From positions 5,274,001 to 5,338,000 of the forward strand of contig NC_018025.1 in assembly GCF_000266945.1 (NCBI RefSeq): a stretch of DNA of 64,000 nt, read 5' to 3'. The DNA comes from Desulfomonile tiedjei DSM 6799 (GTDB lineage Bacteria > Desulfobacterota > Desulfomonilia > Desulfomonilales > Desulfomonilaceae). Below the pieces are notes generated by a model. It did no database searches and was not told the origin of the DNA. It saw only the letters and a list, made by a program, of their open reading frames with translations. This document shows, piece by piece, positions 1-8,330 of this stretch (within the stretch, counting starts at the first letter, position 1; each line of letters starts with the position of its first letter). The position numbers and the translations under genes are program-made.

Positions 1-1010
1 TGCTGACCTTTTTCGGTAATCCAATAACTAAGAACAATCTTGACCATGTCAGAACCAAAATGGCGCCTGTTTTCAATGAATCGGCTTATGACGGTATCGC
101 CGTATTCCCTATTGATGCTTACTACAGTTGGGATCGTACAAATTTTATGTGGTTAACTCAGACAGGAATCAAGAAACAGATTTGGCCCTGGATTTTCTTT
201 AACAGAATAGCCGAGGACCCAAAGGCTTCAACCAGAAATAAACCATGGTTCCTGGGCATTAAGGGACTGGACCTCTATAATGAGACAGGTGCACTCCGGG
301 ATTTTTACGAAATTTTGCACCACTCTCTGGTTGTTTCAAGGAAGATGAATTCTCCAGGAATCGTAATCGATGCAGAGCTTTACAATAATCATGACAATCA
401 TAAAATAAGTCAAATAGCATCCAAGCAGGGCAAAACCGAGCCTGAAACAATTTCGGCTTTACGAAATATTGGTGCTAAAATGGCTGATATGATCCACGAG
501 AATCATCCGAACGCGATAATATGGTTTCTTTATGCTCCTTTGCATCAGGAAAAACCATGGAGTACAACGGAAATCGTGTTTGGCATTCTCGATCGGGCAA
601 AGGAGATGAATTATACATTCAAAGTCGTTGCCGGCGGAGGAGTAGATATCGGATACTGCGTTCGGGACCATGCCGATTTGGAATCCAAAATCAGCTCCCG
701 AGCACTTAAATTCGCGAGCTATTTAGAAGAATATTCCAACATTCTGAAATTGGGCGGAACTGTAGGGCCCTGGGAATCCCTCTCTTCAAAAAAGGGTTGG
801 ACAATCCGGGGTGAATGCGGTTCTTCCGTTTTGCAGAACGCAACCGATTTCGAGCCGATCTTCGAAACGCTTATGAGAAATTATCAATATGTGTGGGTCT
901 ACGGTGATTCGGGAAATAATTACAATCCCTTTGAGAAATCAACTCAGTTCAATGCCATTCTGACGAATGTCCGGCGGGACGTGCAAATCTCGAAAGGGCA
1001 ACAGCCATAG
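1..1010 (+). CDS. hypothetical protein, C-terminal part (5' end outside window)
   Basis: The reading frame is open from the first bases of the window to a TAG at 1008-1010. It has sense codons upstream of the first ATG (60), so this is the 3' part of a longer gene and the ATG at 60 is probably internal. The visible ~335 residues alternate hydrophobic strands and helices in a way that suggests a TIM-barrel-like fold (for example GIVIDAEL, VAGGGVDIGYC, YVWVYGDSG), rich in Trp and Tyr. I do not recognise a family. It precedes the polysaccharide genes on the same strand, so a carbohydrate-related role is possible, but this is inference from position only. Confidence 0.7.
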   Translation, partial: LTFFGNPITKNNLDHVRTKMAPVFNESAYDGIAVFPIDAYYSWDRTNFMWLTQTGIKKQIWPWIFFNRIAEDPKASTRNKPWFLGIKGLDLYNETGALRDFYEILHHSLVVSRKMNSPGIVIDAELYNNHDNHKISQIASKQGKTEPETISALRNIGAKMADMIHENHPNAIIWFLYAPLHQEKPWSTTEIVFGILDRAKEMNYTFKVVAGGGVDIGYCVRDHADLESKISSRALKFASYLEEYSNILKLGGTVGPWESLSSKKGWTIRGECGSSVLQNATDFEPIFETLMRNYQYVWVYGDSGNNYNPFEKSTQFNAILTNVRRDVQISKGQQP

Positions 1011-1090
1011 TGCCGATAACTTGTCTTCTCGTCTACATTTTGAACTATTTCCCACTGAAAGTAATTGCTCCATAGTTGCTGAAATTGATC

Positions 1091-1432
1091 ATACCAATGT
1101 GCTTTCATAAAGGGAATATTGTGAGAAACCTGTTATACCGATTCTCGAAAGTAATCACGGATTGTGAAGAGCAGTTCCCAGCAATTGGTAGCGCCGGCCT
1201 CCGTGCCGGCGAACAATTCACCAAACAAATCAATAAGTTCTCGCCGGCAGGGACGCCGGCGCTACTGATTCTTCTCATTGCAGGCATTGGATTCCGTCAA
1301 GATTTTCGATAACCGCTATATTTGCCGGTCCCGGCAAATCTCCTTCGCTACGAACGGCACTGCCTGACTTCGCTTCGGAGACGTGCCGGTCCCGGATTGT
1401 CAGATGTTCCTTCTTTGAACGCACATTGGTAT
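1091..1432. repeat. family B palindromic element, split by a nested family A element
   Basis: The outer ends read ATACCAATGTGCTTTCAT (from 1091) and, reversed, ATACCAATGTGCGTTCAA (to 1432), matching the intact family B copy at 8035-8190. The body is interrupted by a complete family A element at 1134-1320. Removing that element restores a B element of normal length and sequence. Confidence 0.8.
1134..1320 (-). repeat. family A MITE-like element, copy A1 (187 bp), nested in family B
   Basis: The ends are TATACCGATTCTCGAAAG and TATAGCGGTTATCGAAA (reverse complement of the right end), forming an imperfect terminal inverted repeat flanked by TA. Inside are two GC-rich hairpin modules of the CCGGC-CTCCGTG-CCGGC type. 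The sequence is nearly identical to the copies at 4802, 19045 and 24377. Length is exactly 187 bp. Confidence 0.85.
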
Positions 1433-1506
1433 CATACGTGAAATCGGCATGAATAGTATCCGCACAAAAGTTACGTACAGTCTTACAAATTGGAAATAGC
1501 ATTCGA

Positions 1507-3069
1507 ATGTCTCTTTTGACTACCAACATTCTCGCGAACTATGCCGGACGAGGCTGGGTATCTGCGGTAAGCCTCATAGTCATTCCTTTCTACGTTCGAT
1601 TCATGGGGATCGAATCGTATGGACTCATAGGTTTTATCACCACGCTGCAGCTCGGTGGGAGCCTTCTTCACGATGGCATTGCCACCGTCCTGAATCGTGA
1701 GCTTGCACGATTGTCTGGTCTCAACAACACTGCGCATCAATCGAAAACGGTTCTCCGAACCCTGGAGGTGATTTGCTGGGCATTGGCGATCATGATTGCA
1801 GTTGTATTCCTCTTTCTTGCACCTCTTTTGGCATCACATTGGCTCAAACTTCAAGAGCTGAGTACTAGAACCGTGGTGACATCCATCATAGCTATGAGCC
1901 TGGCTTTGGGATTAAGTCTTCCCTATACCATGTACATTGCCGGGTTAATGGGACTGCAGCGTCAAGCACTTGCAAATGTCATTGGAGCGATAACTACTAC
2001 CATACGTTTTGCTGGTTCTATAGCAGTGCTCTATTTCGTTTCTCCTTCTGTTGAAGCATATGCATTATGGCAAATTCCGGCTGCTCTTATCCAGACCTTC
2101 ACTGCGGCATTTTTTCTGTACCGTACCATGCCCAAAAGTCATGCGAAAGCCAGGTTCAGCAAGGCGGTGATGATGCTCAATTGGCGCTTCGGGGTGGGGT
2201 TCAGCACAGGCACGGCGCTCCTCTTGTTACTGCTCCAGGCCGACAAAATCGTTTTGAGCAAGCTCTTGCCGCTGGACCTGTTCGGGTACTATTCACTGGC
2301 TTGGACATTAGCAATCAGTGCAATAGGATTAGTGGCGGATCCGATTCGAGACGCGTCTTTTCCACAGCTTGCCCGGCATGTTCAGATCGCCGATAGCTCG
2401 GGTTTGGCAGAGCTGTATCATGGCTGCTGTCAGATCGCCGGCTCCGTCATCATACCGGTTACGGTCATTGTTTCGCTGTTTTCCCATGAAATTTTGCTCA
2501 CCTGGACGAGAGATCCGCTCATAGCGCAGAATACCGGACCGATTCTGCAATTACTCATTATCGGCATGGCTTTTCAGGGATTGAATTCGCTGCCGAAAAA
2601 CCTGCAATTGACGTATGGATGGACACGACTGATGACCGGAATGAATGCAATCGCATTAACCGTTTTTGTTCCGCTCGTGATTGTACTGACACATCTGCAC
2701 GGCCCCAGTGGCGCTGCAATCGCCTGGATAGCAGTTTGGGGTACATACTTGATGTTAGCCGTATGGTTTACCCATCGTCGAGTTCTTATTGGTGAACAGC
2801 GTAAATGGTACATTGATGACTTTGGCCGACCACTTCTTGGAACGCTGGTACTGGCCTCATTTTTCCGCTATCTCGTTCCCGGTCAGATGTCGACCGTTCC
2901 TACAGTGCTCTATATCGGGATCGCAACCAGCGTCTGCATCGGCTTTACGCTGATTTTCGGACCGCAGACAAGAGAATGGATACTGCAGCAATTGAGGAAA
3001 TCACTTTCCAAAAAAGAATTAGCTGTCGATTCCTGCGCTGTTTCGGTTTTGAAAAAGAAGCAACTTTAA
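1507..3069 (+). CDS. polysaccharide flippase, Wzx/MOP superfamily
   Basis: A 520-residue, very hydrophobic protein with about 12-14 predicted membrane segments spread over residues 10-480 and a short polar tail. Length and the N-terminal pattern (NILANYAGRGW then VIPFYVRFMG) fit the Wzx/RfbX branch of the MOP exporters, which flip lipid-linked oligosaccharide units across the inner membrane. The ATG at 1507 has only a weak upstream ribosome site. The next genes are a Wzy-type polymerase and glycosyltransferases, which supports a role in a Wzx/Wzy-dependent exopolysaccharide or capsule pathway. The substrate cannot be told from sequence. Confidence 0.88.
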   Translation: MSLLTTNILANYAGRGWVSAVSLIVIPFYVRFMGIESYGLIGFITTLQLGGSLLHDGIATVLNRELARLSGLNNTAHQSKTVLRTLEVICWALAIMIAVVFLFLAPLLASHWLKLQELSTRTVVTSIIAMSLALGLSLPYTMYIAGLMGLQRQALANVIGAITTTIRFAGSIAVLYFVSPSVEAYALWQIPAALIQTFTAAFFLYRTMPKSHAKARFSKAVMMLNWRFGVGFSTGTALLLLLLQADKIVLSKLLPLDLFGYYSLAWTLAISAIGLVADPIRDASFPQLARHVQIADSSGLAELYHGCCQIAGSVIIPVTVIVSLFSHEILLTWTRDPLIAQNTGPILQLLIIGMAFQGLNSLPKNLQLTYGWTRLMTGMNAIALTVFVPLVIVLTHLHGPSGAAIAWIAVWGTYLMLAVWFTHRRVLIGEQRKWYIDDFGRPLLGTLVLASFFRYLVPGQMSTVPTVLYIGIATSVCIGFTLIFGPQTREWILQQLRKSLSKKELAVDSCAVSVLKKKQL

Positions 3070-3111
3070 ACCAAAATCGAATCTTCGTCCGAGTCTTTAC
3101 AGCAGTTGACA

Positions 3112-3282
3112 CAATTTCTGACGTTTTGAACACCCCACCCCTTTATAAAGAACGGTAGGGCCCTGCGTCTCTGCCGGGGCGAACTGGTTGATTTGTTATG
3201 GAAAATGTGCCGGCACGGAGGCACGGCACCCACCGATTTTCGAGAAGCGCTTTTCGCAATCGGACAAAAATTCTGACATTCG
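3112..3282. repeat. family D-like palindromic repeat (divergent copy)
   Basis: Begins with ATTTCTGACGTTTTGAAC and ends with CAATCGGACAAAAATTCTGA. It contains the module GTGCCGGCACGGAGGC found in the other D copies. It fills most of the 234-bp gap between the flippase and polymerase genes and resembles the copy at 24236. Confidence 0.6.
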
Positions 3283-3303
3283 TTATAAGTCGGAGTCTAT
3301 GTT

Positions 3304-4656
3304 GTGAAATCAACAGAGTTTCATGAAAACGAACAAATAATAAAGAATTTACGGGAGGAAGGAAATCCGGGGCCCACGGACCTGAGTGCAGACAATGAAG
3401 CTCAGCAAAAAGAGCTTTCTGACGATCGGCTGGACTATCTGTTTTTTCTGTTACTGTTTGTCTCCATACCTTTTATACCATTCTTTCAAATTTCAGTAGC
3501 CGGTTTTGAGGTTACTCTTTCCGTTATCGTAATTCTTATGTACATGCTTTTCAAATCCATAGAATTATTGAAATACCATGACCGGACGATCATCCGATAT
3601 GAGATCACCTTTATGTTTCTTCTCCTTCTGGTCTGGAGTCAAATCAGCATTTTTTGGGCGGAGGACCCGCATTTAGCTTTTCGGATTGTCCTCAAATGTT
3701 CGTTCTTCTTCATATTCACCGTATTCTTAGTGAATTTCTTCTCTCTATCAATTCAGTCGATGCTAAAGAGATTATTCACGCTTCCATTTCTCATGGTAAT
3801 ACCCGTTCTTATTGGATTCGCGGAATACCGATCAGGAACGCATGCCTTTTACTCTTTTGTGTATGGCGATCACGTTTTTGGTGACAAAAATACAGTAGGA
3901 TTCATGTGTGCTACTGCTCTTCCTGCTTTGGTGGTGCTCATCGCTTCCCGAAAACTTATACTAAAGTTAATCTGCTTCACTGCTTTTGTTCCGTTGGGAT
4001 TGGCGACGTATCTGACCTATTCCCGCGGTGCTGTCATGGAGGGAATCCTCATAATTATGCTGTGCAGTTTCAGTTACCTTTTTCTCAGCCGAGGAATTAA
4101 AGGTATCCTGCATTTTGCAGTTTTAACTGTCTTGATTTTTTGTATCGGATTAGCGCTTTTTTCATCGGAAGGACTCAATGAATCCAAGCAAATGTGGGAA
4201 CAAAGGTTTCAGGAAGAGGACCCGCGTGCGACGTTTTTCGCAGCTGGATACGAGATCGTCTCATCGAATCCCTGGACCGGTGTAGGAATAGGAAACTTCG
4301 GAAATGCTTTTTTGCGAACAAACATTGCAGTTTCAGCAGAATCGAAGCTCTACTATCCGCATAACTCATTTCTTGCAATGTTGACGGAGTTGGGATTGCC
4401 GGGGCTAATACTGTTTGCAATTATTGCCGTATGGCCGCTTTCGCTCTTCATCAGATCGATCGGAAGAGTTGTCCGATCCGGTGATTCGGCTGTTATAGAA
4501 GGCTTTTCAATTGGGTTGGGGCTAAGTGTGCTTATAATTACTTCCATTCTGACCATAGATTTTATTTATTTTCCATACTATTGGATTATCTATAGTATTA
4601 GCTCATGTATTGGTTTGGTTATTAACGATGAATCGACTCTTACCTGCAGAATCTAA
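3304..4656 (+). CDS. O-antigen ligase / Wzy-type polymerase family membrane protein
   Basis: A 450-residue membrane protein. A polar N-terminal 45 residues is followed by about 11-12 membrane spans. The C-terminal half holds the Wzy_C signature region (NPWTGVGIGNFGNAF near residue 320, then YYPHNSFLAMLTELGLPG), typical of O-antigen polymerases and ligases with the large periplasmic loop. The start is GTG at 3304, preceded by a GGAG site at good spacing. It sits between the flippase and a glycosyltransferase, so it most likely polymerises the repeat unit of the polysaccharide. Whether it is a polymerase or a ligase cannot be decided from sequence alone. Confidence 0.87.
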   Translation: MKSTEFHENEQIIKNLREEGNPGPTDLSADNEAQQKELSDDRLDYLFFLLLFVSIPFIPFFQISVAGFEVTLSVIVILMYMLFKSIELLKYHDRTIIRYEITFMFLLLLVWSQISIFWAEDPHLAFRIVLKCSFFFIFTVFLVNFFSLSIQSMLKRLFTLPFLMVIPVLIGFAEYRSGTHAFYSFVYGDHVFGDKNTVGFMCATALPALVVLIASRKLILKLICFTAFVPLGLATYLTYSRGAVMEGILIIMLCSFSYLFLSRGIKGILHFAVLTVLIFCIGLALFSSEGLNESKQMWEQRFQEEDPRATFFAAGYEIVSSNPWTGVGIGNFGNAFLRTNIAVSAESKLYYPHNSFLAMLTELGLPGLILFAIIAVWPLSLFIRSIGRVVRSGDSAVIEGFSIGLGLSVLIITSILTIDFIYFPYYWIIYSISSCIGLVINDESTLTCRI

Positions 4657-4660
4657 ATAA

Positions 4661-4791
4661 TACCATTTCGCAATTATGCATATAAGATGGCGCAGGCTGA
4701 GGTGTTCTGAGCGGAGTGATTAGACGGCTTTGCGTCGTCCGGAGCGAAGGATACACTCCAACCTGCCGGATTATAAAAAGAAAAATCGGTA
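4661..4791 (+). repeat. family C palindromic element, copy C1
   Basis: Starts TACCATTTCGCAATTATGC four bases after the stop of the polymerase gene and ends ...AAAAATCGGTA. It contains the palindromic core GACGGCTTTGCGTCGTC. Other copies lie at 22343-22478 (same orientation) and 40261-40396 (inverted). Confidence 0.75.
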
Positions 4792-4801
4792 TAAGAATCC
4801 T

Positions 4802-4988
4802 TATAGCGGTTATCGAAAGTCTTGACGGAATCCAATGCCTGCAATGAGAAGAATCAGTAGCGCCGGCGTCCCTGCCGGCGAGAACTTATTGATTTGTTTG
4901 GTGAATTGTTCGCCGGCACGGAGGCCGGCGCTACCAATTGCTGGGAACTGCTCTTCACAATCCGTGATTACTTTCGAGAATCGGTATA
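4802..4988 (+). repeat. family A MITE-like element, copy A2 (187 bp)
   Basis: Intact reference copy: left end TATAGCGGTTATCGAAAGTC, right end ATTACTTTCGAGAATCGGTATA. It follows the family C element by ten bases. By eye it differs from copy A3 at one base. Confidence 0.88.
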
Positions 4989-5016
4989 AGCTCATCTAAA
5001 TAGGGGGATTTTCCGA

Positions 5017-6201
5017 ATGAAAGATCGGATAGGAATATACGCCCTTTGGGACCTCAACTGGGATGGTACTACATTAGCAGGTTTACATTGTCATATTCGA
5101 TATATTCGACATTTTTTGAATCATGTATCGAAATTGAAGCTATTCACTTCTATTAACGGCAACCGCAGTGACCAAGATGATTGCATAAGTCACCCTAATC
5201 TGGAAGTAATCCCGGTTCCATGGGGGTCTTTTACAGGGGCATGGACACATTTGCCAAAAGTTTTCAGCGTCTTTTCTGCCAACTTGGACAATATCGATGC
5301 ATTATATATACGGCTGTTCGACCCTTGTGCGTGGATGTTGGGTCCTCTCTGTAACAGGAGAAAAATAGGGACGGTTTTTCATATTGTAGGCGACCCGATT
5401 GCAGGCATTTACGAAAGGAGTGATTGGTCCGGTCCGGGCAAATTGTTCAGAAGAATACTATTCCTTCCGGAGGAACTCCTGACATGGAATGCAGTGCAAT
5501 CGCAGGTCCTGCTCTTTAGCGGGTCGGACCTGAAGCAACGATATGCAGTACGTGGAAGTCATGGAGAAGTAATCATTGATTCCGTCTTGGAGGAGTCAGA
5601 CTTTTCTTACCCGAAAGGAAACTCTCTCCACGGCTGCACGACAGTTCTGTTTGTGGGCTTTCTCAGGCCTCCAAAACGAGTCGAGTTCCTCATTGAAGCA
5701 GTCGGTATGCTGATCTCCGAGGATCGAAACATCAAATTGCGTATAGTCGGATCGGGTGAAGAGCGATATGTAACATACCTGAAATCCCTTGTCAGCGAGA
5801 GAAATCTGTCGAAATCGGTTGAATTTATCGGGTATCTTCCCATGGGAGACGGTCTGAACAAAGAATACCGGACGGCTGATATATTCGCTTTCCCATCCGC
5901 CACGGAAGGTGCAGCTCGTAGCCTGTTGGAGGCGGCTGCAAATTCGCTCCCAATAATTACTACGAATGTCGGTAGTGCCAGAGATTTATTTATAGACGGC
6001 GAGAGCGCCTTGATCGTTCCTCCTAACGATCCTGTTGAAATTGCTATCGCTCTCAGAAGGTTCATTGAAGATCCCGCGTTACGAAAGAAATGCATGGAAA
6101 ACGCACGCCGGTCTGCAGGTGGCCGAAGCGTAAGAACCCACGTTAAGGTAATTTTGGAATACTTGAACAGGGCTTCTGAGATTGCTCGGAGTAATGTATG
6201 A
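5017..6201 (+). CDS. glycosyltransferase family 4-like
   Basis: A 394-residue GT-B type glycosyltransferase. The C-terminal half (about residues 205-375) is a typical glycosyl transferases group 1 domain: VLFVGFLRPPKRVEFL, LRIVGSGEE, and the E-x7-E element in PSATEGAARSLLEAAA. The N-terminal half is a diverged acceptor domain. The ATG at 5017 has a modest upstream purine stretch. The stop overlaps the start of the downstream acyltransferase by four bases (ATGA), so the two are translationally coupled. Expected role: cytosolic transfer of a nucleotide-activated sugar to the growing lipid-linked repeat unit. Donor and linkage are unknown. Confidence 0.88.
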   Translation: MKDRIGIYALWDLNWDGTTLAGLHCHIRYIRHFLNHVSKLKLFTSINGNRSDQDDCISHPNLEVIPVPWGSFTGAWTHLPKVFSVFSANLDNIDALYIRLFDPCAWMLGPLCNRRKIGTVFHIVGDPIAGIYERSDWSGPGKLFRRILFLPEELLTWNAVQSQVLLFSGSDLKQRYAVRGSHGEVIIDSVLEESDFSYPKGNSLHGCTTVLFVGFLRPPKRVEFLIEAVGMLISEDRNIKLRIVGSGEERYVTYLKSLVSERNLSKSVEFIGYLPMGDGLNKEYRTADIFAFPSATEGAARSLLEAAANSLPIITTNVGSARDLFIDGESALIVPPNDPVEIAIALRRFIEDPALRKKCMENARRSAGGRSVRTHVKVILEYLNRASEIARSNV

Positions 6202-6746
6202 ACAAAATTCTTATTATGTATAGCTGGTTCGTTTTTGTCATGACTTTCTGGATGCCTGATATTCCTCACATTATGCGGTTCAGAGGCTGGCTGCTGGGCT
6301 TGGCAATGAATCGTAAAGGCAAGAATTTTCAAGTCTCAAATGCTGCAATAATACGAGGGTTAGAAAATCTTTCCGTTGGAAACGATGTATATTGCGCTTC
6401 CGGAGTGGTCATCTTAGCCGCAAGGGACATACGGATAGACGACGAAGTCATGGTAGCCTTTCACAGTGTCATTATAGACGGGAACCACCGTTCCCAGGCA
6501 GGGAGTTACCGTTTCGGCAGATCAATCAGAAAGCCTGTAAGGATCGGCAGAGGTACATGGATCGGAGCGAATTGTACTATCTGCCCGGGAGTATCAATCG
6601 GGTCGAACGTTGCCATTGCTGCGAATTCAGCAGTAGTAGAAGACTTACCGTCGGATGTGACTGCAGGGGGCGTTCCCGCGAGAGTGATCAAAGACAATTC
6701 TGAGTTTAATTTCTCTGATTATGAAGAAGTCATATATTCACGATAG
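6198..6746 (+). CDS. hexapeptide-repeat acyltransferase (WbbJ/maltose O-acetyltransferase-like)
   Basis: A 182-residue protein with a hydrophobic N-terminus (residues 1-35) and a C-terminal left-handed beta-helix. Hexapeptide turns are seen in VRIGRGTWIGANCTI, CPGVSIGSNVAIAANS and AGGVPARVI. His residues in AFHSVI and DGNHRSQ are candidates for the catalytic pair. Family members O-acetylate sugars of surface polysaccharides. It overlaps the preceding glycosyltransferase by four bases, so it probably decorates the same repeat unit. Confidence 0.85.
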   Translation: MNKILIMYSWFVFVMTFWMPDIPHIMRFRGWLLGLAMNRKGKNFQVSNAAIIRGLENLSVGNDVYCASGVVILAARDIRIDDEVMVAFHSVIIDGNHRSQAGSYRFGRSIRKPVRIGRGTWIGANCTICPGVSIGSNVAIAANSAVVEDLPSDVTAGGVPARVIKDNSEFNFSDYEEVIYSR

Positions 6747-6976
6747 TCCTAATGCCTCTCTCACATTTCATGATACATCGCCAATGCGTCTTCACGAAAA
6801 AAATGCATCTTGGGGATTTAACAATATATACGAATAGTATTCATAATTAATCAAGGTCCATTGATTCATAAGTCAATTGTTTGAAATGAGCATTTGGCCT
6901 CAGACCGAGTGTCGCACATCTCTTACCGATAATCCACCCGAATCGCCGGTGAGATCACATAAGAGAAGCAAAGATC

Positions 6977-8029
6977 ATGAATGAAAAACTTTCGATCATA
7001 GTACCTTGCAGAAATGAAGTAGAATATATAGACGCTTTCATGACCAGCATACTTTCCCAGGAAGTTCCCGAAGAAATTGATGAATTAGAAGTTCTCATCG
7101 TGGATGGCATGAGTGAGGATGGCACCACAGAAAAGATCCTGGAATTCATCCGTAAAGATTCAAGAATAGTATTGATCGAAAACCCATGCAAAACCACATC
7201 AAAGGGATTAAACCTGGCTCTTATGCAAGCAAGCGGAATTTACATTGTGAGAATGGACGTGCACACTGAGTATGCTCCAGACTACATCAAAATGTGTCTA
7301 AAAGAGCTACTCAGAACAGGCGCGGACAACGTGGGAGGTGCTGCCCGCGTCAAAGCAGAAGGCTATGTTCAAGCTGCAATCGGTTTGGCTTACAAATCAA
7401 AATTCAGCACCGGGGGAGCCAAATTTCACAATGAGCATCATGAAGGCTATGTCGATACGGTACCTTATGGATGCTGGCATAAGCATACATTAGCAAGAAT
7501 GGGATATTTCGATGAGGAATTGATACGTAATCAGGACGATGAGCTGAATCTGAGAATTATCAGAAATGGAGGGAAGATTTTCCAATCGAATTCGATTCGA
7601 TCCTGGTATTATCCCAGAAATTCAATAATAGCGTTGTTCAACCAGTACCAACAATACGGATACTGGAAAGTACGAATAATGCAGAAACATAGAACGTCGG
7701 CAGCAGGCCGGCATCTGGTTCCTGCAATATTCACTTTGGCTTTATTGGTAACTGCATTTTTAACTGTAATAGATTGTGCGTGTGCTCCCATCCTGATCGG
7801 TTTGACTGCCATATACCTGGGCTCATCGTTAATTGCGAGTATTTTGTCATGCAACGTTTTAGGCAAGATTAAATACTTGCCCATCATGCCGATCATCTTT
7901 GCTGCTTATCATTTCGGGTATGCCTTGGGATTTCTTATAGGCCTGGCTGATTTCGGCTTATTTTCAGGAAGGTCGGGACAGTATTTCACCGAGCTAACGC
8001 GAACGGTAAGGAAAACGTCCAGAAACTGA
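6977..8029 (+). CDS. glycosyltransferase family 2, ExoA-like
   Basis: A 350-residue GT-A enzyme. The N-terminus reads SIIVPCRNEVEYI, followed by DGMSEDGT, the metal-binding stretch RMDVHT, and the acceptor-side NQDDELNLRI. Three hydrophobic segments close the protein (about residues 245-345), as in the ExoA group of succinoglycan transferases. It shares this architecture with the gene at 12229. A 230-bp non-coding gap with no clear element precedes it. It probably adds a sugar of the repeat unit at the inner face of the cytoplasmic membrane. Confidence 0.88.
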   Translation: MNEKLSIIVPCRNEVEYIDAFMTSILSQEVPEEIDELEVLIVDGMSEDGTTEKILEFIRKDSRIVLIENPCKTTSKGLNLALMQASGIYIVRMDVHTEYAPDYIKMCLKELLRTGADNVGGAARVKAEGYVQAAIGLAYKSKFSTGGAKFHNEHHEGYVDTVPYGCWHKHTLARMGYFDEELIRNQDDELNLRIIRNGGKIFQSNSIRSWYYPRNSIIALFNQYQQYGYWKVRIMQKHRTSAAGRHLVPAIFTLALLVTAFLTVIDCACAPILIGLTAIYLGSSLIASILSCNVLGKIKYLPIMPIIFAAYHFGYALGFLIGLADFGLFSGRSGQYFTELTRTVRKTSRN

Positions 8030-8034
8030 TCGTA

Positions 8035-8190
8035 ATACCAATGTGCTTTCATAGAGGGAATATTGAGAGATCTGTTTTTGGCCGGTCCCGCCAAATCTCC
8101 TTCGCTACGAACGGCATGGCCTGACTTTGCTTCGGAGACATAGCGGGATCGGATTTGTCAGATGTTACTTCTTTGAACGCACATTGGTAT
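8035..8190. repeat. family B palindromic element, copy B1 (about 156 bp)
   Basis: Begins ATACCAATGTGCTTTCAT six bases after the glycosyltransferase stop and ends TTTGAACGCACATTGGTAT. The inner arms are CCTTCGCTACGAACGGC and CTTTGCTTCGGAGAC. This is the intact copy used to recognise the split one at 1091-1432. Confidence 0.8.
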
Positions 8191-8330
8191 TACGAGAATT
8201 GCAGTCATACTATTCCATAAATTCAAATCTACTACAAAATTCAAGAACATTTGGACCCGTATGAAGGTCGTATAAAGACAAATAGTAAATCGAAGTAGTA
8301 ATTGCGAACAATCTCAGTCGGAGATCTATC

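Noticed and set aside
1105-1287. 60-80 codon frames inside each family A copy (for example at 1105-1287, 4810-4995, 19078-19353, 24348-24530)
   Set aside because: The same short frames recur because the repeats are nearly identical; there is no ribosome site and the elements are palindromic intergenic repeats.
5607-6332. 241-codon minus-strand frame opposite the GT4 glycosyltransferase and acyltransferase
   Set aside because: Shadow of two well-supported genes, with no motif or ribosome site of its own.
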